A stretch of DNA of 64,000 bases. Origin: Phoronis australis. Taxonomy: Eukaryota > Phoronida > Phoronidae. Shown here in pieces: positions 29,918-44,000 of the stretch; position 1 is the first letter of the stretch, and each line of letters opens with the position of its first letter. The position numbers and the translations under genes were made by a program. Where the stretch lies: contig NMRA01000015.1 of NCBI GenBank assembly GCA_002633005.1, positions 1,539,671 to 1,603,670 of the forward strand, read 5' to 3'. The notes under the pieces are model-generated. The model saw nothing but the letters and a program-made list of their open reading frames with translations, did no database searches and had not been told where the DNA came from.

Positions 29918-32900
29918 ATGAATGACGAGAGGTCACCTTACCGGATCCAACCAAAACAGCCTTCTAAGTCCTTTCACCTGTCGACCAGTAACCTTCAGTT
30001 ATGTTCCACATTGAAATGCTTCCTGCGACTCGTGCGATCTTCATATGGTCCTTATGGGATGTTAAAAACATTGCAGAACTCAAGCGGTGGTCACGTGACA
30101 GTCACCAGTACATCCAGCAGATTGTTTCCTTTACTAACAGTTTCACATCCAGTGTTGAAGATAGTTAATGCTGCCCTCTCTGGGCATATACAGACATACT
30201 CTGATGGGGGCTTATTTGCTGCGTTACTGTGCACTGAACTTGTTATTTCATCGTTGGACATGCAGTTGAATCGACGCTTACTTATTGATGTTTATGAATA
30301 TTTACTTTCTGTATGTGTGAACTATTTGAACACTGATAAGTGTGGTTGTCTATTAAACATTGATTTCTCAAAGCTGGACATTCTTCTCAGCGTAACTCGG
30401 AGTGTGATTCAAACAAAGGTTGGCTGCTTCTTGTCTGACTCCAACTTGCAGCACATTACTCAGTTAGTTGTCGAAGTGTTTCTGCAAACTCTGACTGATG
30501 ACCAGACACCCCATGTGCAGTACTTGTGTGTGGAAGGATGTAACCCTCAGTCTAGTCGAACACTGCAGGGGGTGCTGTTTCAACAGCTATTGAGACAGGA
30601 TATTGGTTCTGTGAAGTGGATGGTGCTTCCCTCTGGTGAACGATATATCAAGACTGCTTTGTTCAATGTGTCATTGTCTGGGGACTCTGAGGAACTCATT
30701 GATGTCCAATATGAATTGCACAATATGGATGAGAATATGGATGATGTAGTGGTAGATAATATTGTTGAGATTATGAAGCTCCTTGTGAATGAAGGTGTTG
30801 GGCTTGTCATGTGTCAAAAGGTCATTCATCCCAGAGTGAGGCAGTATCTTCAGGGTCAAAAGGTCATCGTCATTGATAGGCTTGGAAGTTTGTACACCAG
30901 TGACCTTCAACGTCTGACTGGTTAGTGAATTTGTTTGCTTTAGTCAAAATTGTGGCAAATGTGCTGAATTTATGGAGAAAAATAATGCTAGACAATGCCT
31001 CTCACACTTGTGACATTGATTTTGGATTATTGATGTATCTGCATATGTATGGTATGTAATTTGAAAGTTCTTGTGTGAGTCCTTTAATGTAATACTATTC
31101 AACTTAGGAAAACATGATTTGATGCACCAATGGTAATGGAATTTATGAATCTTGCCTCAAAATTCACTGACAGTGTGTGCAGAATGTTGTTTTCAGTTGG
31201 CATCTACATTGGCTTGATAATTTCAATGAAATGTGCAAGTTTTACAGACTTTTACAAATGCTCGTTTCTAAAATTGTGTCTGCAAAATGGCCCCTATGTT
31301 CATGTTTCTATTACAATTGACATCAGCAATCTTGTTACAGGTGGTCAATGCCTCGGCTCCATCAGTTCAGTGTCCTCCATGACTGACCTAGGAATGCTTA
31401 CTGGTCTGAACTATGTAGATATTGGACGGAAGATGTACCTTCATCTCCAGAACCACCATAGCCCTGTACACACAGTCGTACTATGTAATAGACATGAGGA
31501 GTGCTTGCAAGAAATGAAGGTGTGTTGATGGTGTGAGGGTCCTTTGTAGTGAATGGATAGGGATTAGCTTGAGGGGTCAAATAGAACTTGGCCCCTGAGA
31601 TGATGGCAAGTGATAAGAACAAAATACTGATGCCAAAAGAGCAAAATGCTGATGCTAAGAATAGCTGAACAAAGTGACTGGCAGTAATGTTCACTTGAGC
31701 TGGTGACAGTAAAATCTCAACAGTTTTGGATCAAATTAAGGCTTAAATTGCCCTTTTTTGTTTTTCAAGGGCTTCTAACATTGTGAACCATCAATGGCCA
31801 CAATTTTCACATTTTCTGTTGATAGCTATGATCATGTGTCTAAGTGTACTGTATTGTAAATTGATGAGATTTTATCGTAACCTTTCCCATGGGAAATACC
31901 CCCATGGGGTGCATTTGAAAGCTGTGCATACTTGAGAATTTTGTTAATGACAGTCTTTAGTGCCACAATGTCAGTGTTAAGTTTATGTAGGCCCTTATGA
32001 CTAGCGTGCGTGCATCTGGCCGAATACCTTCAAAACTACAGATTTTAACTCAATAAAAGTAATATTTCTTACTTTCTGAAAATAGATGGCTTTTAGAATT
32101 TTGATTTTTTTAACTTAGCATCTGACATTAGTTGAATCCCATAATTTAGGTCTTTTATTGAAATTTAGCAAAAAAGGAAGGCCTATTCATAGCAAAACAA
32201 CAGTTATCAATTTCATTGTTTGATATGTTTTCACATTTAAATCTTAAAAATATTGTTAGTTCTCGAAGTTATCACTTCTGAAAGTCTCTCCCGCAAAAGT
32301 GAAACTTTTTAAAATCAATTCCAAACAGTGTTTTGTTGAACAGTGTATAAAGCATGCGACAGTGATTTCTGAGATTTGATGTTCAGAAGGTAGTAAAATT
32401 TGAAATTTTTCTAGGTTCCTACATAACCTTAACTTTTTCTTCACCAGGTGGCAGCAAAGTCTGCACTGCTCACTCTGCGACTGTTACTGACCAGACCAGC
32501 TGTCTTGCATGGTGGAGGCTGTTGGCAAACACATCTAGCTTCATATATCAGACAATGGGTAGGTACAGGATTTTGACACTTTCTTTGCAGCAAATATAAT
32601 ATAGTCATTCTACTGGATCATTACAGTTAACTGTTGTTAAGGTCAACCCACTGGAACAAGCAAGTTATGAATGAAGATTTAAGGATTGGTATTTTGGAGT
32701 ATGTTTAATTCCCATTTATCTAAGCACTTCTCTTGTGTTGGTGTGGGATATTCAGGGAGGTTGTGCAAAAATGTTGTGAAGCATTTAAAAATGAAAGAAG
32801 TTGTTTATCAACTATTTTCCAATGAAATTTATTGAGAAGTCACATTGGTGCTGTCATTTCACTAGAGTTCTGTGACACATCTGTTAGTACGGTGTATGTG

Positions 32901-33804
32901 GGCAAGCTTTTAGAACACAGAGTGGAGTCTCATAGGTTACTTCTCTGCATAGCCAAACGTATTTTACTCCACACTGTAAACCAAATGAACTGTTGACCAC
33001 TGGGAAATTAATTCTAGGTTCACGCGAGTGGAGAATGCTAACAGTTTCTCTGGCTAAAATGCTGGCATTTTTGCCAAACAGATGAGCTGACCGTGAACGG
33101 GTCATTTCCTGACCACCCAAATTGCTGTTAAAGGAAAACTGATGTCAGAACGTGTTCACTATGCGCTGTAACTTGGTAGATGTGACGATAAGCATAGGCC
33201 TTTTACTTCTTCACGTGTTTCCTTTGATTACGTGGTTTAGCTCCAAAAAGGGAAAGCGAAATTGCACGTGACTGGCATTTTTGCTACTAGCAAAAGTGCT
33301 TGCGAAAAAGCTACCAATTTAACCAGTTTGTGAATAGGTGATACGATGTGGTTGTATTGTAAACTTGTCTTCATGGCATTTTTAATTCTTGATTTTGGGC
33401 AGGTCTCTCAGAACACCAAAGACATCATTCTGGATCTACAGTGCTCTGAATTTCAGCTAATGACAGCTGCCAACAACTTCGTACACTCCATAGAGAAAGT
33501 TGCCATGGCAACATGTGTAGCTAATGATGATGTTCACCAGATTGACAACCTACACTGGCATCACTGGACTGACACTAGCGCTACCTGTTGTTGTGGATAT
33601 GTAACTAGACATAATCAGATGACATTCAAATGTATCTCTTTAGCTGCCAGACACACAGTTGAAGGAAGTCAAGATGGTAATCCTCATATGATAAAAAATT
33701 TGATTGTGGATAGCTTACCTGTCAGATTAAATGGACTTCAGGTTGGTGTGAATGCAGCAAATGTTGTCTTGGGTATTGCTAATGTAATTGTTTCAAAAGA
33801 TTAA
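29918..33804 (+). CDS. MKKS: McKusick-Kaufman/Bardet-Biedl syndrome protein, group II chaperonin-like
   Basis: Coding exons 29918-30920, 31341-31519, 32448-32558 and 33403-33804; phases 1, 0 and 0 fit and give 564 codons plus TAA, against about 570 in vertebrates. The N-terminal equatorial part has a CCT-like S-S-Y-G-P-Y-G-M-L region and YSDGGLFAALLCTEL in place of the ATPase GDGTT motif. The long first exon carries the apical domain. Exon 2 has GSISSVSSMTDLGMLTGLNY, exon 3 has LTLRLLLTRPAVLHGGGCWQ (the chaperonin VPGGG-like turn), and exon 4 ends in LPVRLNGLQVGVNAANVVLG. BBS6 acts with BBS10, BBS12 and CCT to assemble the BBSome for ciliary trafficking, and is thought not to hydrolyse ATP like a true chaperonin. 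The exon-1 acceptor is at 29906. I chose ATG 29918 because the frame upstream closes at once. Confidence 0.95.
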
Positions 33805-33927
33805 TGGTCAGCATAGTAAAGTCCAGTTTGTCCCCCCTCTGGGCACAAAATTTGTGGTGAAAGAGTCACTTGTTTTTTTAATTTATATTGATAAACAGTG
33901 TATGCGGCGTATAGTGTGGGATTTTAA

Positions 33928-33958
33928 AATAAAGTTGGATTAAATGTAACATTTTATT
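33928..33958. terminator. Back-to-back poly(A) signals of MKKS (+) and possibly PLOD (-)
   Basis: AATAAA at 33928-33933 on the plus strand, 124 bp after the MKKS stop, is the likely MKKS signal. On the minus strand AATAAA lies at 33958-33953, so convergent transcripts would end within tens of bases of each other or overlap. A closer minus-strand ATTAAA near 34851-34846 is the alternative for PLOD. Confidence 0.6.
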
Positions 33959-33959
33959 T

Positions 33960-34911
33960 TATTTAACTGGTACAAAAATTAGACTAGAAAGATGTAAAAA
34001 TGTTAATAAGGATTTAGCTTCACAATACACAGACAAGAATTTTATACAAAAGATCTCTACCAAAGTAATATGTAATGGGTTAGTTTAAAGTGCTTCTGAC
34101 TAGGATTGTTGTAAACACATCTGTTACATTATAGGTGGACAACAACAGATTCATAACATTTAAGCACCAGTATACCAATACAAAATGCAAGAAGAGACTA
34201 ACAAACTATAAATTGACACTAAGCTACACTATCATAGTTATTAATAGCACCAATATCTTATCACAACTGTGATACCAACACAGACAAATGTATCCTTGAT
34301 TAACATATCTTTCAAAAGACAAGGGAAGTATTTGGATAGCAATGATTGTCTCTACTCTAACAACTCCATGTAAAATTCTCATAAAGTAACAATACAAAAT
34401 AATATCTGGCCAAAATAATATTAATGCGTTACAAATTAACTGACCAAAGTTGTGTTCACATGGGTAAGTTGACCGAGAGTAAGATTTCTCAGAATGATGC
34501 AGAGCAACTGATGATGTAGACAGAAATTAAAATGTCTAATTACAAGTTAACATCTATGAGTCAACTTACAGAAATAAACCTTTTGAAGGCAGCACAAAAG
34601 TATGCTTTATCAGTATAGGCTGGCACAAGGGCACAGGTGTTCCCAAGGACGAAAAGAATATCCGCTAGTACGCGCTTGCGCAGCTCAAATCTTATGGGAA
34701 CTTTTCACCCATGGGACTTTTTTTTATCATTTCCACTTCGACACTTAATACCATGTGGACACAGCAAAGTGAAGAATAACTGGGAGTAACCATGTTACAA
34801 GGGGTTAGGTAATAACAGTTGAACAGGGAAGTATAGTGTGAAGATTTTTTAATGTTTTTGGAGATTCAAAAACTGAGTACTACTAGCAAACTACTGATGA
34901 GTATTGGCATG
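33960..34911. other. MKKS-PLOD tail-to-tail interval / PLOD 3' UTR
   Basis: AT-rich and without recognisable coding sequence. It holds PLOD 3' UTR if the distal poly(A) signal is used. No repeats stand out. Confidence 0.5.
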
Positions 34912-35067
34912 TCAGGGGTCTATGAATGAGACCATAATATAGCGAGTGCCTTGAGTGGTGGTAAGACCCTCGTGAAAGTGTGTCAGTCGTCCAGGAAACA
35001 TGACTGTCCAACCATCTCTGGTGTCGACCACAGAACAGTTATAACGAATCCATCGACAGCCACCGCC
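34912..35067 (-). CDS. PLOD terminal exon, copy b (alternative last exon)
   Basis: Also exactly 51 codons plus stop (TGA) and phase 0, after a CGTTTTAG acceptor. It reads [20 protein letters not shown], then [14 protein letters not shown] and [11 protein letters not shown]. It keeps all active-site residues and the GGGC and YNCS seen in vertebrates, so it is at least as conserved as copy a. Only 39 bp separate it from the stop of copy a, so the two must be alternative acceptors of one last exon. Both have intact frames, which argues for use of both. Confidence 0.88.
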   Translation of the reverse strand, partial: GGGCRWIRYNCSVVDTRDGWTVMFPGRLTHFHEGLTTTQGTRYIMVSFIDP

Positions 35068-38000
35068 CTAAAACGAACAAGACTGACACAGTGAAGCTGA
35101 GTGATACTACGGATCAATGAATGAGACCATGATATAGCGCGTGCCAGCAGTAGTAGTGAGCCCCTCGTGGTAGTGGGTCAGACGGCCAGGGTGAATAAAT
35201 GCCCAGCCTTCCTTAGTCAAGATCACCGAGCAGTTAGATCGTATGAATCTCGCGCCACCACCCTGCAATAGAGCAAAGAGTGAGGTAGGTTGGTGGCTGA
35301 GATTAAAGTTGACATGCACAAACTCATGTACACAAACACACTCACCTCTACTGGCCTTTTTAGAGACCTGATTTTCCTCTGTTACTCATTCTTACTAATA
35401 TTAAACCACAAGTCACACATCAAAAAATGCATGAAGTTGTTACAAGAAGCGTTTCAGCTGGTAAACTATCCATGCAACCACCTGACAGGCAGTGATTTAA
35501 CCATAGATAGAGTAACTTGATTTACGCAGTTGCAAACGAAAAGAAGCATCATAGCAACACAAGCTTAAGCAATGGTCTCCGTCACTGGATTACGATCGGA
35601 AGAAATTCTTTAGATCAATGTCATATTGAGCAAACATCAAAGTTCTCTAAAGAATTTAAACTCCCGCAACAGCACAAAATTACTGAAATCTTCTGTTTCA
35701 AGATTCCAATTTTGCATTATGAACACATTTAGCCCCTTTTGCTCCAAGGTTTTACTTAAAATGTTCTGTATACAGCCACTTAGAAGAGGAGCAGAGTAGC
35801 ACACAGGCATATGGGACTAAATGTGAACATAAACAGTAATAACAGCTCATCCACAACTTGCATGCGATGAAACCCTTTCCTGCATCAACATAATGCTGCT
35901 GTATACAGCACATGCTTACTTTAGCACCAAATTAATGGTGAACGTACCTCATGGTCCAAGTCCAGTCGGATTCAGCGCCACTTCAACGGAGAAAGCCAAC
36001 TTTTCAGAGTTACTGCCACCCAAAAATGCAATTCACCGATTATCTTACACACACTACTAACTTTAATCACTGTGTCCGTGACTTATTAAGTATGCGAGCA
36101 GTGAAGTGGTGCAGTTGGTATAAAAGTCTTGTTTCAGGTTTCGGCAGTCCATTTCACCAAGCAAACTGAATGACCGATATGAGATTATCACAGTCTGAAT
36201 AACAACCATCTGCATTAGCTCAGTGAAAAGGAATGCAAAACCAGGACACACCAACTAGGTCACTTCACTTCATGTTCTATGCATAGTTAATAATGTTTAG
36301 GAACACAGTAATTTATGTTAAATGTATGAAGACAGTCAGTTATTTGTATTTTATTAGAAATAATAGCAGAAATGTTGGCTTTCCCAATGAACATTACCCA
36401 GAACAAGACAAAAGTATTCAGACAAAATGACCCATAATTCCCGTCGTAACGACTGGGCAGAAGCCGAATTCATTGTCAGGGTAGTCTCCCCTGATGTCCG
36501 AGAATAAAGGGGATTTAACAGGAAAGTTAGTATAAAGGTGGCTATGCATTTCTGTGATTAGAATTTTGTCCCCTAATAGGTATTACTTTTCATTTTCGCT
36601 CTTCATAAAATTTGGCCGTCATTACAGGGAAACATTGTTTTGTCTGATTACTTATGTCTTGTAGTGTCCGTACCTCATAGTCCACTCCAACCTGGTTCAG
36701 TGCTACATTGATAGTGTACGTGGAAGAGTCGTGATGGGGCCGTAATGATGCCTGCTCATCAGGTCGGTAACGCACTACAAAGTTCATGATGGCTCTTGGA
36801 GGCTGTAATGACAGCGAATCAATCTCGACATCAACAGGAAAACACGGAACAGGGTCTGACATAAAAACCAAACAACATCAGAACTGCATGTAGTAGAGAA
36901 TACAAATATAACGATTGGTTCTGGTCACCACCACCAGGTGGTGCTGGGTAAAAAAAGATTTCCACCAATTTCAGCAGCCAACAGGCGATTTCTTTTTGTT
37001 GAAAATAAGGGCTACAAAAAATACATCACTGCAGCATCAATTAAAAGACATTTAGTTTTCAGAAAATTCAAAAAACAGACCAGAATGAATTATACTATTC
37101 TCTTTGTCCTAAAAAGGAAAGCACACTTTCTGTGGTGCCCTAACAAGATGAAATGCGTGTAACACTTCAAAAATTGAAAACTACCAAAAACAACAGAATC
37201 TCCAGTCTATCTAGAATTCAAAAGCTTCCAAGAGTTCACTCAGTGCAAATTACAGCTCAATTTGTTCAGAAATGCTACCAGTATCGTGCCGAAAAACAAA
37301 CAAGCATATGCAATCAAACATGACCACGCCCACAAAATGTTTGGCATAAAAATGATTTTAGCAATACCACATTTCGACTTGTTTCCATTTCACTGGATTC
37401 TGAGTTTGAATAGCAAAAATTATTTTGGCCTGCTAACTAATGATCATTAAAAAAGAAATAGTTGACATGTGAAAAGCTACAACACAAAACCAGGAAATAA
37501 CCAAGACTTGTATTCCGCAGTGCATTGCATCTAGTACTCACATCACTGTAATAGCCAAGGAAGACCTTCTGTTGCATAGGTTGTACCCACTGTTGCAGTA
37601 CATAAAGCCACTCCTGTTCATAGTTGATCTGATTCATGTGGATATCTCTAGTAGGTACGTTCTCATACCCTCCTGCCAGCCGAGTGTCCTGTGGTACAAT
37701 AGGAAAAGAATCCTAAAAATTCAAATTCTCCTACCATCTGCATAAAGACACTCTTTGATACACGCATATCACGAACATACTCCATTGATATCATGAATGT
37801 ACTCTCTTAAGTAATCCAATTTACAATAATAATAGCAACTGTGATATGGCAATATGAGATGGACATTTTTAGTAACTACATTTTCATTCTTGTCAAACAT
37901 ACAATATGGATGAATGTAACTCAACACAAGTACAGCAATGAAAATTTTTTTCTCAAATGGCTGTGTTCTCAATGCTCTACACGGGATACCCAAAATGAAA

Positions 38001-41000
38001 TCAGCACCCTCATATTTACACTGAACTCCAGTAAACCAGTGTGTTACCTGATTAGAACCTCCAGACCACTCTCCAAAGTGCTCCATCTCTTCTCTCAAGT
38101 GTTTTGTATACTTCAGACTCATGATGGGGAACCAGTAGACATCAGGACAAGGCTATGAACAGTAATAACGGTAATAATAAACACAATAATAATAATAAAG
38201 TTTATTTAAGTCATTTTCAATAATCACCAAGCAGAAATCACCAAGCAGAAATCACCAAGCAGGTCATAGCAATTAATCGCATATCTGTCATAATCTCAAC
38301 TGACACCAAGAAGAAAAAAGATATCAACAACAAAGCTGTGGTCTTATCAATATTGCCATTGTCACGGAGATTTTGTAAATATTGATTTAAGTCATAAATG
38401 TACTTGGCAAGACAACGATGATAGACAGGTTCACTACGTCCAAATTTTGACATTTGTTGGAATTTTTGGGGGAAAGTGGAAACTACTCATTTTTGGAAAA
38501 CTCATGGAATGAAGAATCAGAAAATAATTGATTCAATTTTTGGAGGCCATCTTGGATTTTCAAAACTGGTGCTGCTAAAATAGATTTTGCCCAATATATC
38601 CGCCCTTGGGTCAGTGAGAATGTTACTTGTTTTAATGGCTGCACCCACATTTTGTGGGGTATGGAATTGAAAAACACTATTTCTAAAATGATACATATAA
38701 CCTAAATGATTTTTAATAGCAGCTATGAACCCCCATAATATTTAAAGGAATTACAGAAACGCAGATTAACATTTATTTACAGTATATAATCTTTTTGAAA
38801 AGACATTTGAGACATATGTTTTGAAGATTTCGATATTATTTCCACTGTTCACTTTGGAATCCAGCCCTCCTCTACTCAATGGAAATGCATTTAGTCGGAT
38901 GGCAGATAATTTTGGCAGTAACCAGGCTGAGGATTAATGATAGGAGTTGTAGCCTGCTGTGCAAATCGACCAGAAACATGCTATCAGCCACTCTGAATTC
39001 ACCCTAACACCAAGAGCAATCTTTGCTGCCAGAGGGGCAATGCTGCCATGCACAGACAAGTCGAATCGAATCCACCTTTTGCAGAAACTTTCTGAAACAG
39101 ACGTCTTAGAACAAGACAGTCCTCAAGCTGCAAGAGAGGTTTTAAATCCAGACAACATATAAACAACATCCACTGAGTTTGTTCACCCAAGCCACAAAAC
39201 TGCATGTATGGATAGTATGGAAGTGATGTTCTTAACTAGAGATTATGAAAATATCATTCTGGTTGTTGACACCCACAAAGACAACTCTTTGAAACCACCC
39301 ACAAGAGAAAAAGAGGCAGAGAAAAGGTCGAGTACGGTACCCGATAAAAGACGAGACTTACATACAGAACATCCCATGACCAAAAAAGGCTCAACGTACT
39401 GAATATCTGTCTGCAAAGACATTTGAATAATTATAGTAAAGACTCTGTCAAGATAGCCATTACTTCAGCTTCAGGATGCACAAAGCACAACCGACGTGAT
39501 CTACGTTTAGAAGAAAACAATCACGAAGAAGCAGATACATTGCTAATACATCATGCAGTCCTGGCATCACATCAAAATGTCGGATTCTCAGCTGATGTTT
39601 TTTCATCTGACATAGATGTACTGCTCGTCATTGACTATTATGACAGGCTTCTCAGAAATACTTCAGTCACCAGGCAATCTGGGATTGTGGATGTGAATCC
39701 AATATGGTCAACATTAGGTGCTTTCAAGGCAAAGGCTCTTCCGGCTTTCCATGCTTTTACAAGGACAGACAACATTGGTCCATTCTATAGATTGAATATA
39801 TATTTGAAGGCAAACACTGATGATATCAATGCTCTGCAAACTTTTTGTACTGCTTATGAAGTAACGGGTGAACCTCTTTTCACGTTAGCTCCTTTTACAT
39901 GTGCATACTCACCACAGGGCATACACACAAATAGCATCCCAGAGCTGAGGTGGTACCTCTTCTGTAAACATGCCTGACAGTGACACACGTCTACCAACCA
40001 TTGGTACTTTCAAACAGCAGGTGCTGAGGGTGTTTATTCAAGCCAGAGTGTGGGGCCAGGCAGTCATTGCTCGACAGGAATTCCTTGACCCATTACAGAA
40101 TGAATTTACAAGGACAAAGAGACTAGCTGAAACCCTCAATACTGAGGAGCTTCCGGCGCCAGAGGCTATCATTGAGATAAATAGATGCTAGTGCAAAAAC
40201 TATTGCTCTTCCCAAAGACGCTCTTACCAATCAAAGGACCTACCTTACAAAGATCTATGTCAGTATAATGCAGAATGTAAGAATGGTGATGATGATGTGA
40301 TTCCTGCTGACAGTGATGGCTATAGTAGTGATCTATAGACTGATTTGAAACAGGTGACAGTGATGGCTATAGTAGTGATCTATAGACTGATTTCAAAGTT
40401 TTGAAAGACTATTGACACTACAAAAAACATACTTTCATGTTCTGCAAACGTAAATAAGTTGTTGTTGAAGGAAACAAGCTATGAACAAAATATACAAGAA
40501 AGTAAGATTGTGATCAAATGTGTTGGATTACATGAAGAATGCATTTAGAAAATGTGGCTGCTAATAAATGGGGTTTTGAATATGTTTCTCATTTAACAAG
40601 TTGCATTTTCAGATTTCTTGACCACAAAAATGTGAGTGCTGCCATTAAAACTAACATTCTAAGTGACAAAAGAGCAAAGATACTGTCAGAGGAAAATGTA
40701 TTTTACCAGCCCATTTTTAAAAATCCAAAATGGCTGCCAAGATGGCCATCAATAAAATAAAATTTCCAAGTCTTGACCAGAGGAATGCAGGTGTAGCCAT
40801 AAAAACCAATATTCTAAGTGAACCAAATGCAGACTGAAATATTGTTCAAAATCCATTTTACCATCGCCATTTTTGAATATCCAAGACGGCTGCCAAAAAA
40901 ATTGAATCAATTATTTTCTGATTTGTCATTCCACGAGGTTTCCAAAAATGTACAGTTTCCACTTTTCCCAAAAAAATCCAACAAACCTGACTATAACAGC

Positions 41001-44000
41001 AGGATCACATAGACAAACAAATTCACTCGCATGATGATGTCATAATGAGGTATCACAGGTGCAGTAGCCATAACAACCCTACACAGCAGTGGTCGTAATA
41101 TCAACCCCTTAAAACAGTAGTCAACAATTCAACACTTTAATGAGAACATCATGAAAATCCCCAACGTGACGTGAACCAAATCAATCATGGAGTATTCATT
41201 AGTATTTGGCATACTTAAAAGGTGATTATTGGCAACAACATTGTGTATTTAAGATCAGTCCCAAGACGAGACATGCTCCCAAAGCCTCAGCAGCTCAAGC
41301 CCAATATGGCAAGTAGCCAAGTACATTAAGCATGTTCAACTGATAAGGTCACCGGTCTCAATCTCAGTCAAATCTACTGAATGTCTGTCTACAAGCCATC
41401 GGAATTGGTGAAAACTACAAAAACAGAGAATTTTGCCATTCTTTCACTCTAGTTAAAAGCGAATAATAGTCTATCAAACATAACATTAATCCCCAAAATG
41501 CATTCTTTAGCCATAAAACCAATTGTTTCCCTTTTACACCATTGTCATGTCATCATGACCCATCAACTCAAGCCAGTGTTGTGGGGTAACTCCATTACCT
41601 GAGGCACCTCGGTCTCCTCGTTCAAGTAGTGCTGATACTCAGCATGGATGTACTTCTTCTCCCAGTCCTAAAATAATAACAAGAACAATAAGACATCACT
41701 GCTCATTGTTATCATTCATTACATTGCAGAGCAATTTATAATGACAGTAACACACAACAGTAACACACGACAGTAAAACAGTGAGCAATGAAACACAAAA
41801 AGAGCATGACAAAGGTAAAAGGAACATCCGTTTCAGCAAACTTTAAAATAGGCTGAGGTCATCTGAAATAAACAGTAGTTTGCAAAAAAGACACAATTTT
41901 ACAGCACGTGCTCAATTGTAACTAAGTTACTAAGTAAACACTGGACATTCATTTAAAGTGGACATCATCAACATTGCACAATGAGGTTGATGATACGAGA
42001 GTGTATTAATATTTGGACACTTACATGACAATTGTACAAATGAAAGTGAGCTGCAGAGCTGGAGACCTAACTCCTGGGTCCAGCAGTGGGTTAGAAAGGG
42101 AATCAAACTTACCCACAAACCTACCCATACTGGGAGACTGCTACTACTAGGTAGCCCTGCATTCACAATCAGACAAACATTTAAATAGGTAAATGGGTAC
42201 AAAAAGCCATGTATTTATGACTGAATAGAGTCAACTGAACTGAACTGAACTGAACTGAAAAGAGTACTTAGGCCAGACATCATGGTGTTATCTATCAACT
42301 GAAGCCACTCACTATCAGCTTGTAACATAACTCAGCATTTAGTCATGAAACCACTCTATTCCCACTTCAAACATATTGCTTTTTGCACATAAAAGAAGAC
42401 TTATAAATTTCAACTATTTACATTGAGTTCCGTTTTAATAGCAATTTCCCAGTTTTCCCCAAACTCAATCACATCAAACTACAATAACTGCAAGCTGACA
42501 TCAGTTACAGTCAGTCTAACCCAGAAGCGTCTTCAGACATATTACTTACGTATCTGTTGTTCCAAATTTCCCACATGTCAGCATGTAAGTGATCATACAG
42601 CTTATAGGTGTCGCTGTTTATTAAGTAACCAAAGTCGAATTCATTCCACACATGCATGAAAACGCCCTAAAATGAACGAGTGATAATTTCCATAAGCGTG
42701 TTTGATGACAGATTGGTACAAAAAATTCCTAGTCTAGAAATTGGAAAAATTAGTTGTGCTTTCTGAAAGATCAATAAATTATAAATTCAAAATTTTAGTA
42801 TTAAATAATTGTTTTACAAAATAACAACAGATCACGAAAGAAGCAAAAATTTTGTTCCAGTATTTCAAAGCACATTTTCTTTTCCATGTTTAAGCTTAAT
42901 AGAAGGAAACTGAAAAAATGTCTACAAATACGATGTTGTTTTTTTAGCTAAATTAGCAGCATAAGGTTGAGAATGACTGCTGATAACATATTGTATTTAC
43001 ACACATAAAATGATGTACAATCAAAACATAGGACATTGCACATGTGTAAATACATTATGATATCAGCAATCAGTGTCAGTTTTCTAATGTCAATTAATAT
43101 TGCACTAGAACACTTGACATGCTACACGACCTCAATCATAAATAGTCCACATTTGAATACAGGAGATGCACCACATTTAGATGTTAAGGCATAAATACAC
43201 CCCTATATTGTGGCTAATTATGACCCTACAAATACTCACCAGTTCTCTTAGACGTTCACAGACTGCCATGTCAGCATCAAGATTTGAAATATATCGACTG
43301 ATAAAGGCACCTTGGAGTTGTTCTACCACAGGGCCGTGAATAAGGTAAGCACCAGACACATAGGGGACATTCCACAGACCCCTGTAGAAATAGAAGGGAA
43401 ATTTATTTTGTGAACAAACCTCCAGTCCCTATTACGATCACACGATACATCATAGAGAGAATAGGAAATCTGATCCTAAATTTCTTTCTTTAAATTTGAG
43501 AATTCATTTCAGCGTTTCTCAACATAACTTAAATATTTAGACATATTCTGCCAGTATTCAAATCGTGGGTCAGTGAAAAATTTCTATGTATATTCAACAT
43601 GACGATGTAATGCGATTTGGCCATAAATTAGCATAGATCCAAGTAGAGTATACAATGCTCAGGTAATTCGATTCAACTAGTCATGACTGTCAGAGAACGC
43701 AGTGTCTCATTTTACAAATTTGTCATAAAAACCGATAAATAAATAAAAACACCGGTGCCGACATAACGGTTCAAAACACTGTAACCAATCGGATGAACTA
43801 AGTTTCATTTCACATCTTTACATTTACAGCACTTTAATATAAAGTCCTTAAGTACATTAACAGTTTCATTAACAGAATTCAACTCACAGCTTCTTCCCTT
43901 GTGCAATGTCCATGTAATCATCTGACCTGGCATAGTAACCCTTTGGAGTGAGAGCACCCCAGAAGTTGGACCATAGTAGCTTCGGTCGCCGCACCATTGG

